Assembly (NCBI GenBank): GCA_008360975.2
Contig: CM039179.1
Location: 51,814,561-51,878,560 of the forward strand
Length of the DNA stretch: 64,000 nt
DNA from: Lichenostomus cassidix
Lineage: Eukaryota; Chordata; Aves; Passeriformes; Meliphagidae
Direction of reading: 5' to 3'
Below, piece after piece: positions 45,584-59,011 of the stretch. The position numbers and the translations under genes were made by a program. Under the pieces are notes generated by a model. The model was not told the origin of the DNA, made no database searches, and saw nothing but the letters and a program-made list of their open reading frames with translations. Position 1 is the stretch's first letter. The number at the start of each line of letters is the position of its first letter.

Positions 45584-48500
45584 TTCCAGAAGCTGTAAAT
45601 GTCTACTGCTTAGTGATGAAGAACCACTTAATTTCATTTCAGCTTTTCCCCTAACAGTTTCATCTCAAGCCCCTAGAGTTTTTTGTTGTGATATTCAACC
45701 TGTATTAACATATTCTGTAATTTCTCATATATTTCTAAGCTAATATTTTCTGAATGTCGAAGCATCCTGAATTGCTCAATTGTTTATCATGTGGATGTTC
45801 TCTTCGATAACTTTTTGTCATTGACTTTTTTTTCCTTCTCATATGCCTTGATTTTGAGTGGAAGGTATTAGAGGCAGACACAATTTGTAAGGTGTAGCTA
45901 CTACTCTGAGTCCTCTCTTTGCAGTAAAGATATTTCTTCATTGTTCATTCTTGAAGGGAGAGATACCTCCGTTGATTTTTTCTTTCCCCTACTCTTTTCT
46001 TTATTTTTTATTTTCACTACTTAAAAATAATTTTGAATAGCATATATTTATGTGCAATTTCTTATTTTATTTCCATGCATCCTTAGTTTTAATTTTACAT
46101 GAAGATGGTTTAAGTTATTGATAATGTTGTTTCATCTATCAGATTTTTCTGATGTTAATGTACTTTTGTATCCTTTCTTTCTACAACTTTTAGAATGCAT
46201 TGTGTAAACTCATGTACCCAGAAAAATGTGAGTACTGCTCTTGGCATTCAACTCTGAAGGAAAAAAATTGCTTTCCATTCTTCTTTTACTTGTATGTTAA
46301 CACCCACACAACACTGTGGCAGCAAATGTTAGGTGTATCTTAAGTTCAACCTTTCTCTTTCTTTAACGTATATTCAAGTGTTTGTTTTCAGCAGACTTTT
46401 ATTATTCTGCCTTGACAGTTTCTTCTTGAACTTTTCACTGTTATTTTCATCAATGGAAATATTACTTTCGTCCTTTTGAAGTGTGTGTTACCTACTCACC
46501 TTTATACATAAAGTTTTTTTCCTTTCCTGAATGTTCTGTCTTTTGGTTCAAGTCAAACTCTTTTCCGGGTTAGTTAGGAGGTTGTTTAGATATCTATATT
46601 CTGTAGATTAATAAAAAAACAATAGAAAAGTATAAATCTGACAGAAAATGCCTACCTTCTCTTTTTTTTCAAGGTGAACCTGGCCTGAAGCTATATTCTT
46701 ATCTTTACTTTATGAACTATGAATATACTTGTGAAGTGTATTCGTAAATATTTTTTACTTAGAATTTATTAGTGACATAGATCTATGTCCAAAACTTTTT
46801 TTCTATTACAAGCAATTAGGAGCAGGTTCATTTTGCTTTCTGATTGGACCAAGAATCAATATTATGTGCAACTGTGTGCCAGATGCCAAAGGTACAGAAC
46901 CAGTAAGGTCTTTGTATCACACTAAACTTTTAAGAAGGAGTGTGCAGCAATGGAAACATGGGACTCTATCAGATACATTAGCCCCTTGGCAAAGGGAACT
47001 GTAGATCAATCAAATAAACCTGTCACTGATTATGTCAGTTGCTGTCTCTTTTTAATAGATTCTCCAAAGTACAACTATAGAGAAAAAGCAAATTCATAAA
47101 TACTTTTTCAGAAGGTTGTAAAATTACACCATTCTCAAGAATCAGTTGTTTCATTTATTCTAGAATGAAATTAAAAAAAAAAAAAAACAGCGAAGTTGTT
47201 GTCAATTTTAATGAAAATGACAGAATCATCTCTTGTTATGAAGAAAGAGCATCAAAGATCAGAGATACCAGGGATGATGGAAGCTGAACATGTTTAGAGG
47301 TGAAAATTTAGTTCCCTTTCATTGTAAAAATAGGTTTAACAGAAATGATTAATCAGATCTGATCTAAATGTTGGCACATTATAGACATCCAATGAGCTGG
47401 GGAAAGCTAACACTTCATAATGAGATGAAACCGAATGTTTTAGAATTTGACTCAGATGTCTATATGAACACAATAGACGTTTGCATCTGGTCAGATGAAT
47501 CCCACCTAAAATATTCATTATAATTTGACTGAATTTAGAGTTGAATGGAATAGGATTGGAATGTTTTACCTGAAGGAGATACCTAGTCCCAGACCAAGCT
47601 GTGAACTCTAGCTCATATTCTGCCAAATAACACCAGTAAGTGCAAGATAGTAGCCAGCAACACTTAAAACAATATTTTTTTCAACATATTAATTTTCCAG
47701 TTTAAGGTTTCTGAAAAGATCTGCAGTTCAACTGATGGTTTCTTGTTTTGTTTTGTTTTGTTTGGGGGGGGTGGGGGGGATTGTTCATTTGTTGGTTTGG
47801 GTGGGTTTTTGGTTGATGTTTGTTTCTATGAAAAATGTTATATAACCTGAATTTAAGTATATTTTCAAGTGGAAATAACACTGAAATACTGTTGGGGGAT
47901 GTTACACAGAACGTAGATATGTTCTTGGTTATACTGACAGTTAAAGACCATCCCTAGAGCATTCTCTTGGTTGAATTGAATCTAAGATATGCTTCAGGAG
48001 GAAAAGGCTGGCATCCTCTTCCAGAAATGTAGGTGTGTATTATAATTAATGAACTGTTCCTGAAGATGGATCTGAGATCCTAGACTGATTTAGAGAATTT
48101 AAATTATGAGAGTATAGAGATATACAAGGATAAAACATAAATTTATAACAAAAATGACAGATTTAGGATTTTTTTCCTTTACGACTTGAAGATAATTTAA
48201 AAAAAATCCAAAAAATCTCATACTGAAATTTTAACATATTCTTAAACATATATTAATATAAATTAATAATAATAATAATGGTTTTAATTTTCTCCAGTCT
48301 TTTGCATATGGAATTACTTGCTATTACTATATTTTTTATTTAAAATACACTATATGTTTACTCACTGATATTTCTTCTTCAATTGATGACTGTATTTTCA
48401 CAGTAGGCATTTTTATATTTGCTCTCATTTCCATATTTGTAATGGACTCCTGTTTTAAAACAGTTTATAATATTATTTAAGTTCTATAGCTTTTTTAATG

Positions 48501-49722
48501 TTCTGTTGTGTTTGAATGTAAATTTTGCATTTGCACAGGCCTAATTTTGTGCCTTGTCCCAGTTTAGCAAAAACCCTTTTTTAAAAAGCAAAATGGAAAA
48601 CTAAGACACTATTCCATTTAAGATTAACTTTCACACCAGGAATTAATTTTCAGATAAGTTAAAGAGAAGCTATATAATTTAATTGTGAGATACTAATTAA
48701 TGACATAAAACTTTGCTAGAATCATGACCTAAATACATATTTCCTAAAAAAAAAAAAAAAAAATACAATAGCCATTGATTTTTTACCTTTTAAACATTTA
48801 GTGTAGTATCTTCATTGTTAGGTAAATTGCAACAATTATTTTGGGTATTTTGAATTGAAGTAGTCTTTATTAAATTGTGAGATTGGTTGCTTGGTTGGTC
48901 AGTTGGTTGTTTTTTCTGGTTTCTGGAATATCATCAACACTTGCAGCTAGTAAAATCTAAATTTCACTTTATGGGAACATTAGGCCTAAGATATCCCCTG
49001 ACTTACATAGAAAAATAATTTAGTTTTATATGTTAATGTTCTGTATTTGAATCTCTTATTGGTAACTATATATTATCAACTTGCTTAGTTGCAGAAAAAA
49101 AACTGCAATAGTTTTTCCTCTAAGATTATAAGATCACTCTGCATTCTGTAGTCCCTGTACATCATCACCAATAAATAATGTTCCCACAGACAGGACTACA
49201 ATTGAATTTCTTCAAATTATCCCCTAAGGCTACAATCCTCAAAACTGACTTTGCTGTGGACTGAAGTAATCTTGCAGGAAGCACAGAGAAATACAGCAAG
49301 TTGACTCCAAATAAGAATCACAGAGTCTTAGAATGCTTTTTCCTTTTTGATTTTTGTTTGTAAATGAACTGATTTCTTTATGATTAAATATTCACTGAGT
49401 AATATCCCTGAGTGATTTTCCATAGGAGTATTGAAAAAAACTTAATTTACAAATCACAAGCCAGAGTTATATGTATGCTACCATTCCCCATGACTAAATT
49501 ACTGAAAATATTCAGAAAAGAAAAATGGATATTGAGTAGCATCAATTTTGTCATGATTGTCCTTAATCTCCAATATGTGTAAGATGAGTAACCACTCAGG
49601 CAAATATTAAAGAACATAATTATGGGCAAATTGATAAGGCAGCAGTAGTATTATAAATATAAATAAATAACATTTTGCAGGATCCAGTTAATACCATGTA
49701 AAAATATTTTTTATAAAAGGGG
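45584..49722. other. Non-coding background
   Basis: AT-rich with a T/G plus G-run tract at 47.74-47.82 kb, A-runs at 47.17 and 48.75 kb and a further T/G stretch near 48.88-48.92 kb. No gene supported. Confidence 0.55.
47741..47820 (+). repeat. TTTTG repeats followed by G8-T-G7 run
   Basis: (TTTTG)n then an uninterrupted G-rich segment at about 47,764-47,779, then T/G sequence. The G runs could form a G-quadruplex if enough are within reach. Confidence 0.75.
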
Positions 49723-49985
49723 TGTGGCTAGCACAGGTTTTTCCCATGAGAAGTTTTCTTGTGTTTTATAAATAAAGATAAAGTTTGGATGTTACTGGAA
49801 CAGTGTCCCAGAACTTGGGCAGTGCAGGCCTGGCCAATCAGGCCTGGGGGAAGGCTTCTGACTGACCAATCTGGGTGACTTTTGAGAACTCTATATATGT
49901 GATGAAATCAAAACAATAAAGGTCATTCCTTCTTGCCACTGAGAACTGATGCTTTCATTACTCTGCTAGCTGCTCAACAGCGACA
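49723..49985 (+). mobile_element. Solo LTR (263 bp, family C), sense plus
   Basis: It starts TGTGGCTAGCACAGG and ends CTCAACAGCGACA. It is the inverted counterpart of the LTR at 22,982-23,242, sharing TTTTCCCATGAGAA, TTGTGTTTTATAAA, GGCCTGGCCAATCAGGCCTG, CCAATCTGGGTGAC and the end. Promoter-like CTATATATG lies near 49,892 and the poly(A) signal AATAAAG at about 49,915. Flanks AAGGGG and TCGGGG agree in four of six bases, a possible decayed 6-bp duplication. Confidence 0.85.
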
Positions 49986-50534
49986 TCGGGGTTTTGTTAA
50001 ATTTGGACAAGCCTAAAAACTAGGCCTGTACAAATGTAAAATTTCTATTTTAATGCCACAGAACATAAAACTACAGATGTGAGTATTTGAAATAGTCTAA
50101 AATAGAATATTATATAGCTGTAATGAGAGGTAGTACCAGTCCACTAGTGCAGCACCTGATTGTGCACCCAGCTTAGATTGCATATATGTAAAACAAATTA
50201 CTCAAGAGAAATGGCCTTATACCAAAACTTTCTCAACAGGGCATGATTTACAGAATAATCATTCACACTAAAGACATCTAAACAGATGTGTAAAGTCACA
50301 AAACCTCAGTAAATCTTTGTTACAAAGTTCATCTACTGTTGAATGAAATACCCATGAGAACTATATTTTGTCTTTTTTTTTTAAATCTTTGGTTTTTGCT
50401 TGCAGGCATAAACTTAATTCCTTGCGGCTTAGTGTTCCTGTATTTGCAAAACTAAGCTAATACACCACCTGGAAAACTACTGTGAAGGTTGCTAGATAAT
50501 TTTCATACTTTGAAATTGCAATATGCTAATAAAA
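49986..50534. other. Non-coding background
   Basis: No gene or repeat recognised. Confidence 0.5.
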
Positions 50535-50915
50535 TATTACCCTAGCTGAAGAAAGGAATATTCTATAGCATATAACAAGCTCAGTAAAAAAAAAAAAACA
50601 AAATCAAAAACCCCCCAAAAACCATGAGGAAAGATGAAAGCTGGAATATTTGGAGTTATGGCCTTTGTCATCCCAAGTAACCATTGAACATGATGCATCC
50701 CTTCTTTCCTGGAAATAGCTGAACACTTGCCCACTGATGGGAAGTAGTGACTGAATTTGTTCATTTGCTTTGCTTACCTGTGAATGTTTTAGTTTGCCTA
50801 TTACATTGTCTTTACCTCAATCCATCAACTTTCTCACTTTTATCTTTGCATTTCCCACTGGAAGGGAGTGAACAAGTGCCTGTGTAGAGCTTACCTGTAG
50901 TTAAGTTCCAACTAA
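50535..50915 (+). mobile_element. ERVL-type LTR fragment (family A), 3' part, plus
   Basis: Collinear with the 28.3-kb copy: GGAATATTCTATAGCATATAAC (there GGGATATTCCAGACCATATGATG), then GGAATATTTGGAGTTATGGC (there GGCATTTGGAGTGATGG), CCCTTCTTTCCTGGA, GGGAAGTAGTGACTGAATT, TTGCTTTGCTT. The TATA position is occupied by an A/C-rich tract. The LTR 5' half is missing. Confidence 0.78.
50588..50622 (+). repeat. A/C-rich tract replacing the LTR TATA region
   Basis: A12, then CAAAATCAAAAACCCCCC-type sequence, lies exactly where the sister LTR at 28.3 kb has CCATAAAAGAGGGG. Confidence 0.65.
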
Positions 50916-53900
50916 AAATGCAAAGTTTTATTCTATTATTATTTTATTGGCAGATGTCTTACTGGCACTACAATAAGCAGATGACATCCAAAGCAAAACT
51001 TAAATGAAAACAAGTACTGTTCTTTTTAGGGCTCTAGCATAGTTTTCTTGGATAGGAAATAGCCAGAATAATTTGATCTAGTTTTCACTCAGGATTTCAG
51101 TATTTAGGACTTGTGATAAATGTAATTTTACCTTAAATGTAGCAAAATCCTTTTGTAAAATCAGTTGCAAACTCTCCAATTTGTAAATTGAACAAATTAA
51201 CACTTTCAGTTGTTCTGAGATAAAGCCTGGAAAATTTAGCTAGAGTAATTTTTCTCCGAATATCCTGGAAGTAGGTTTTGGAAGGGAATGGTTACAGAAA
51301 TTTAATTATTGATAGAGGAAGTTGTGGAGAGCTGTGAGAGCTGTGAGAGAGGAGCTGTGGCTTGTGAGGTCAGTGAACAATGAAGAACAGAAAGACAGAT
51401 GTCCTTTCAGTCCTCTCTTCTCTCCCTTTCTTCCTTGTCTCATTTCGCCCTCTCCTTCCCCAGCAATTTGCTTTTGTTCAGTGGTCTGCACTGACTGCAT
51501 TGAAAATAATTTGATCAAATTTGTGTTAAATCGAAGCACAACCCTCCAGACAATATTTTCATAAACCTATCACATTCTCCATTATTTGGGTGTTGAGATG
51601 GAATGCACTGATCTCAGTGAGAGCTGATGATAGGGTATAATCAAAGCAGCATAATGTCATCTCGTCTCCAAACAAAAAATGGCATCACTGTGAATTGAAG
51701 GATTGTGTATGCTCACTCCAATAACCACTATGCTCACTAAGTTTCTCAGAATCATAACAATCTCCTTGTGGCAGCAGAACTTGGATGAAGTGATGAAATT
51801 TTTATTACTGAAGGTGAGTTATGCAGTCTCTTCTCCTTATTCCTTTGGAGAATTTACCATTTGAGAAAATAATAGCTTACAGGCTGCCACACAATGAATT
51901 TCACAATATACAACTGTCTGCACTGCTGAGCTTATAATGCTTTGCATCCTATTTGCTTGAACTGCGAGTGTGATTCAGAGCTATTGAGGCATCTGTGTAC
52001 ATGTCAGCACCCACATATTTGTATTGTGTTCATTGCAAACCATTTCCACCCTGATGCTCACACAATGTTCAAATCAGATTGTCCTTTGCAGTCAGCTGAA
52101 CTTCAACACTTTTTTTTTTTTTTTTTTTGGGGAATCCTCAGGTTTAGAAGTCAGACATCACTATAGCTAAATTGATGGCATCTAAAATTATGGGATCACT
52201 TTAAAATGTCATATTCAACATGTATTTTGAATGAATTTATAATTTATTAAGATGATTCAAAAATTAAATTTTATTCTTCATAATAGGAAAGAAAAAATTT
52301 CAATGTATTTAAATTGGTTTATAAGAACAACATAAACTGTAGTGCAAGGGTTTGTGCCAATAATTGGAGATTGTGTGCTGGACATTTTAACAAAAGATGC
52401 CTTTTTGCTTCTAAAATCATATTGTAGATAATTTTTAGCTTTATGTAACATGAAAATTTGATTGTGCTATAATCTGCATTAAAAATAATTCTGAAGTGCT
52501 AAAATTAGAGAGAGATAATGTATGGAACCAAACAATGTATTATCCAGCAGATACATAAAATATAACAGCAACTTCAAATACAGCAAGGCGAACTGTTGAA
52601 AATGATTGCCAGTTTGGGGTTGGTAAAATGTTCCAGAAACATTCTTATTGCAACTCTTTAAGTCCTTCTAATACCAGATTCCTGTTCTTATTGGGCTTTC
52701 ATGCATAACTCCAAGTGCTGAAAAAATATGCCACAATTTTTTTACATTCAAAGGAAAATTTAGGATCTGAAGTATACATGATGAATTTTATACTAAAACA
52801 TCTATATGCATATCACACAGTTTGTCTGGCAAATTAATCTCTCTGGTACTTCAAAAACATTTTGGAAAGCCTTCAGGTGAGAACTGGTTTTGAATGGGAT
52901 AATTAACCTTGACAGTAATTTCTTCATATCAGAGCCAAATAGCGGTTGGAAAGATGTATTCACTTTTCACAGAGTGCCAGGTACTTATGGCCTGGAAAGA
53001 GGCTATAATGTGTTCAAAAAATGTGTATTTCAAGCAGACATGGAAAAGGATTCCAACAGAGACTCATCCATCAAATTCCTGGAGAAGGACATGATTTACA
53101 CAGGAGGTAATAGAGGCCCTGGCTGGGTGTTTATAGTAGGTTATTTTCAGTCCTAAACCAGTGTAAATGATTGTTTCCTTAACTAATGCAATCAAACAAT
53201 ATAATTAGATTATCCGAAACACTGCTTTATTTATTATTATAAATTTAATCTTCATTTCTTTCCTCCTGAATGAAAATATGAACAATAGTTTTATCAGCTC
53301 TGTATCGTAATTGTGTAGGTAAACCTGCTAGAAATGCAACCTGACAGATACATTTTTATGTTTTTAGAGAGACAAAAACAGGTCTAAAATGCTCTTTCCA
53401 TGTTGTCCATTGCTAATTTTTCACTAAGTAGTATTCACTGATTATATTAGTATTTCGCTGCTGTGCATATGGTTTAACTGCTTAAGGTTCCAAAATTCAA
53501 ATTCAAACTCTTTGTGTACTTTGAGCTGAAAAACAGCTGTCTCACATGAAGTGAACTGAGACTTTTTAAAATTACTAATAAAAATGCCAAAGGACACATT
53601 TCACGCTTTCCACAGGGTGCTCATGTTTAGAATTTTCTTTTTCTGAGGCAATATGCAAATCTGTATAACAGAATTTGAAAGGAGCAAAGCAAGACCCATG
53701 GCTAAGTGTTTTTGAAAATCTTACCATTTGAATTACCATTTTTCTAAAAGTTATTCACTTTTCTATAAGTTTTCCTACTAAGTGGCTTTTCAGGCAAAGA
53801 GTGGATGAGATTCCTGAAGAGTATTAGGAAAGGTTATATACATTAGTTTTTCATCTACTTGCAAATCCTGGCTAAGTAGAAAAAAAAAATGCATAGAAGG

Positions 53901-55589
53901 AGTAAATGTAAATTTCAAGTCTATTTTGAAAAAGATGTATCTTCAGGTTGACCTAAGCAGCTTTGTAGTTCATGTTTGCCTACTGAATCCCAGTCACTGA
54001 AGTCTTGAGAGCTACATTGCCAGGAAAAGTTTTTGCACTTCACATGCAGCAGACTAGTTCTCTAAATTCTGACAACTGCATTTGTTAGATCTTTATAAAA
54101 CCATTAAGAAGGTTTAGACACTGCTTAGACAACAGTGTTTTAGATTCCTGCTCTGTAGGAGCTGAATATCAGCCTAAAATTTTCAGTGAAATAGAGCAAT
54201 TATCAGTGGGTGAATTGTGCCAATGAACTACAGTAGTAATTTTTGTTGTGTCAATGGGAGAAAGAACAAGATCTGTTTTAATAAATTTTAATGGATAAAT
54301 GTGGTAGTCTTAAATAACTTCTACAGGTTGTAAGCTGTCCTACTGATTTATTGTAATGTAGGAATTGTCCTTGGAAGCTAATGGAAAATTCATGGCAGTC
54401 TGTTTCTTGCAGTATGACATTTAACAGAATACACTCTTCCATGGTTCTTTCAACAATTCAGGGACATATCTCACAACTGGACAATTCAGGCACTTGAAAG
54501 AACTTGTGTTTACAGATATGCTTTTGTTGCAGGGAAGGAAAGATACTATTGCTTCTCAACTGGTCTGTGATACACCCTTTTGCCTCTATGTTTCCTTATA
54601 TATGTCAATATCTAAGGAGATATGTTGTTGTAAAGTATGTTACTGTAAAGGAATCACCTAAACAGGCTTAATTTTCAACTTATTAAATTTATTAGATATT
54701 GAGATGGACAACTTTTTATACTGTGAAGAAGAAACGCAATACTAGGGAAAAAAAAGTAGTCAGTAATACATGAAAACTAAGTAACAAAATGAAGATTGTG
54801 ATTAGTATGCAAAACAGAGGATTCCCTCTTCTAGTGCTGGCAATTTCAGTGCTTTCAATTTCTTAGTAAGAATGCTAAGCACAGTCTCAAGACACTGCAG
54901 AACATCCTGTGTGTCCTAGAAAGAAAGAAGGACCTAGGGAGAAAGATAAAGCTTTCCTGGACTTCTTAAACAGTGCCCTCTTCCTCATAGGATTCACGTT
55001 TTCTGGTAGAATGCACATGCCCTTTGTTAAGAAAATAGCAAACGTCCTCAAGGACAGATGGCATTTAAACCAGAGGGGGAAGAGAAGACAAAGATTAAAA
55101 TAAAAATAAATAAGTAAATAAATTATGTGTTTAAAATTCCTCCTGCCTATGTGTAAGTACTCTATCTTGGAAATCACCTGTCACAGAAACTTATAAGCTT
55201 CTGCGGTTGACAAACAATAATTACAGCAGTAATCTCCAAAGGTGATTCCAGGAAGGTAAATAAAAATGTGGGAAAAAATGTGCCACACAGTTAAACATTT
55301 CATCTTCTTACCAAATTTTTAACTTTACCCTACAAATTTAGGATTATTTTCTCTGTATATTTAAGGTACATATTTAAATTTTTTTCCGCTCAATCAGCAA
55401 GTAAATCTAGTTTCACTTATCATTCTTTAGAAGACTACATAACTGTCTGAATACTGTAATTCTAAATCAAAACTCTGTTTTCTTTAATATAAAGAAATGA
55501 AGTAACCTGGAGGTAGCTGGGTAAATGACAATTTTACTGATGCTACATTTTCCACTCTCAAATAGGAGTAAATTTACTCTGCAGTTCAA
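50916..55589. other. Non-coding background
   Basis: No gene can be asserted. Noted: a T20 run at about 52,110 and one exon-like frame at 52,933-53,106 treated as a finding. No repeats recognised. Confidence 0.5.
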
Positions 55590-56123
55590 TCTGTCATGGC
55601 AGATCAAGGGAGGTGATCCTTCCCACTTCCTCAAACTCTGGTGATGTCACTGCTGGAATGCTGTGTCCAACTCTGGTCTCCTCAGCTCAAGGGAGACAGG
55701 CTCATCCTGGAGAGAGTCCACAGAAAAGCCACAAGGATGATGAAGGGACTCGAGTAGTCCTCATATGAGGAAAGGCTGAGAGAGCTGGGACTGTGCAGCC
55801 TAAATCCCCTCAGGGAGATCTCATCAATACATAAAAATACCCTCAGAGATGGTGCAGTGAGGATAGAGCCAGGCTGGTGAGAGGACCAGAGGCAATCAGC
55901 ACAAACTGAAACACAGCATCTGAACATCAGGAAACACATTTTTATTGTGAGGGTAACTGAGACCTAGTATAAGAGTCCCAGGGAGTTTTAAGACCTCCCT
56001 CCTTAGAGATATTCATGTTCCTGGACAACTCCCTCTAGGAAGCCCTTTTTGAGAAAGGGGTTTGGGCAGGTGACTTTCAGAGGTCTCTTCCAACCTCACT
56101 CATTCTGTAAATCTGTGATCTGC
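55590..56123 (+). mobile_element. CR1 LINE 3' part
   Basis: Plus-strand CR1: CTGGAATGCTGTGTCCAACTC (ORF2, 55,651), AGAAAAGCCACAAGGATGATGAAGGGACT, GGAAAGGCTGAGAGAGCTGGGACT (55,770), CCTCAGGGAGATCTCATCAATAC, then the 3' UTR with GGTCTCTTCCAACCTCACTCATTCTG and GTGATCTG at the tail. Many frame breaks. Confidence 0.92.
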
Positions 56124-58727
56124 CTTGATGTGGAGGATTCATATTCATACTTTAGAAACCTGAATGAAAATGCCTGCATACAGGACTTGATTTAATCATA
56201 TCACGATTTTGAGAAGATACCATCTTAATTTCCTAATACCATCTTAATTTCCTAAAGTCATATCCTATCTGCCAGGTCTGTGCAGATGGTTCAGATGCCA
56301 CAGAACATGGAAAATGGCATTATATGGGAACACCTAAATTGAGAAAGCACCTGCATCAGACTGAGACAAATACATACACATATGATGTCAATATATTTTT
56401 TTCTGAAAGTCACTAGAAGAAATACAAAATGATCTATTGAGCTTGACTTTGAAAAACCATTCTTCAATTCTTCAAGCTAGCTCAACCCCCTATTGAAGCT
56501 CAACCTGCGAGGGACATTCATTTCATAAAGCAATGTCAGGTGTCTGCACTTCAGAAGGTGTTATCTATTCTGTGTGCTCTTTCACAACTTTCACAAATAA
56601 ATTCAGAATTAGAGTGATGATGGTTTATGTGAAATTTAAAAGATCTATGTAGGCTTGTTAAACAGGGTGACCAGAATGGTGTTCAAATTAAACTTCACAT
56701 ATTTCTTAAGTTACTCTAAATTCTATTCTAGGCCTGAGTATATATTAGGACAAATATGATGTCTTAACAATTAAGCTAACAATACAGTCTTAACAATTAA
56801 GTTTTCTTACTGTTTTCAAAGTATTTATTCCCTGATTTTTCCCCTTCCTTCAGAATGGGGCATAGCCTCACGTAATCCCATTCCAAATTTCAACCTATTC
56901 TAATCACATCATTCTCATCTGGAGGTAGTCATATATATGTATGTATATGTATATGCATATGTATATGTAGTATATATTTCTGGATGATCAGAAAAATGAG
57001 ACATAAAATGCTCAGAACAATTTAATAGAAAACCCTCTTGCTTTTTTAATATTTATCATGACTATGCTGTTGGAAAACACAGTTATCTTTTAGAACAAGT
57101 AAACACAGCCAGTAAATTATTATGTCAAAACACAGAAATAGTTACAACAGAATCTAAACTGCCATCATATTTTCCCACATGATGATTTGAAACATAAGTA
57201 GGATGATCTGCTTTCTGGATGATGCTGGAACCAATCAAACACTTTGCACTCCAGAACACAGTATCACTTAAACAAAGTATCATTTTTCCTGAGAGGTCAA
57301 CTGGACACTTCAGAATGTAAATGGCCATGTAGTAACCTAAAGCAATGCTGGCCATTGCAATTTTTAATTTTGAAAGGCCATGGGAAAACTGAGCTACTTA
57401 CTTGAATCTATTGACTGAACTGAGTTGCTAATGGAAGAGAATAGAAACTCCACCCTGTGAAATGTCATTTCTAAGATATAATCACACTGTCTCTCTCTTG
57501 AAATTAACTGGCTTCAAAAAATCACAACTTTTGATCTATAGCAGCAAGGCAAGCACTTGAATTTTAATTCTTCTAAAAAATAATAGAAATGTCATGCTTA
57601 TTTTTTCAAGGACAAGAAAATATACCTAAAACTCGATGTCTCTTTTTTTTCCTCTCTTTAAATAACTTTAGGAATTACATTGCTCAGTGAAATCTTGGTT
57701 ATGAAAAGAGTAAATTTTCCCCATTATCTGACTACTTGAAGAAAGTCACAATAAAAAATGAAAAGTTAATATGCAGTTTATGTTAGATGTTGCTTCAGAA
57801 TTTTTTTTTTTTTTAAGAAAAGTAATCAAATGAATGTGTCAATTAATACACAGCAAGCAAGAGCCAATTATGGGAATTATGGCTGAAGGTTATCTTGCTG
57901 CAATATTTTTTAATCCAACAAATAGTGAAATCAACTTGTTGCTTCTGTAATAGATGGTTATGATATAGCTAAAAAGCTCAAAATGTTTTTGTATTCCCCT
58001 GTCTAATTATCATTTCTCTTGTATGACCTACATTTCCCAGAACTTTAACTGCAAAGACCCCCAAAAGCCTGGGTTTTGTTTGAAAAATCTTTTGTAATGT
58101 TTAAGAGATCAAAGGCAGAGCAATCAGCGTTTATACACCTTCAGTTTGAAGTAAGTGATAAAGTCATATTGCTGCAGCAATTGACAGAGGAAAACCTTTC
58201 CATATTAGTATATTTCACCTGACTCTAACAGAAGCCTACAGATGATGTTCTGTAATAATGGGTGAGTTACATTTATTTGACTTTTTTCCTGTCTTTTTCC
58301 TTTTATCTTTCTTTTTTTCTTTTAGAATTAAAGAAATATAGAAGGAAAACAGACTGAATGTTTTAATGCTAATGATGTTCAGCTATGTTTCAGTTACCAT
58401 CAGAATCTAATACACTGTAGGTATATTTACTGCCAGAATATGGTTACAGAAAATGCAGTATTGCAGTCAGAAACAATTTAAGTAGTTATTTTAAGGACAA
58501 ATACCGAAGTTCACTTCACTAAATCTTTTTAAATAACTCTTTGTTTTTCATCTATGTTTTAACATACATGAACTTTAAACTGTATACTGGATAAATTATA
58601 TCAAAATGTATCTTTTGGGTATTTTTCTCCAAGATGCTAATGGAGTGAACCCTGAAAACACTGACTCCAATGTCTAAGTCAGTCCAATCTTGTCACTTTC
58701 TGCTTAATATAGTAATTTGTACTGCAA
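56124..58727. other. Non-coding background
   Basis: Includes a 20-bp tandem duplication (ACCATCTTAATTTCCTAA) at 56,220-56,256 and TATATGTA repeats at 56.93-56.98 kb. The 57.8-58.3 kb part is low in repeats; conservation cannot be judged from one sequence. Confidence 0.5.
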
Positions 58728-58797
58728 AAATCACAGAATCACAGAACAGTCTGAATTGAAAGGACCCAGAAGGATCATCGAGTCCAACACTTAAATG
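58728..58797 (-). mobile_element. 5'-truncated TguSINE1-like SINE tail
   Basis: The minus strand reads CATTTAAGTGTTGGACTCG, ATGATCCTTCTGGGTCC and so on, ending CTGTGATTCTGTGATT. It matches the SINE tail at 35.1 kb including the stretch just inside the head junction (AATGAA/CTT-TCCAAC side), so it is better read as a truncated SINE than a CR1. The tRNA head is missing. Confidence 0.6.
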
Positions 58798-59011
58798 AAA
58801 AATGCTGCAAATGTACAAATTACAAGCCAGGGGAAAAATAAAGAAAAATGAAGGAGACCTAGTGTGGAGATATTTGAAATTTATACTTCATATAAATGTA
58901 TTGTTTCCCTATGTAGTCTGAAATTTTGTTGCTTCTAAGGAAGATGACCTTGCATTTGTATTCTGGCATTTATAAGAAAACCTAAATCCCATACAGAATT
59001 GAGAGGAGAAT

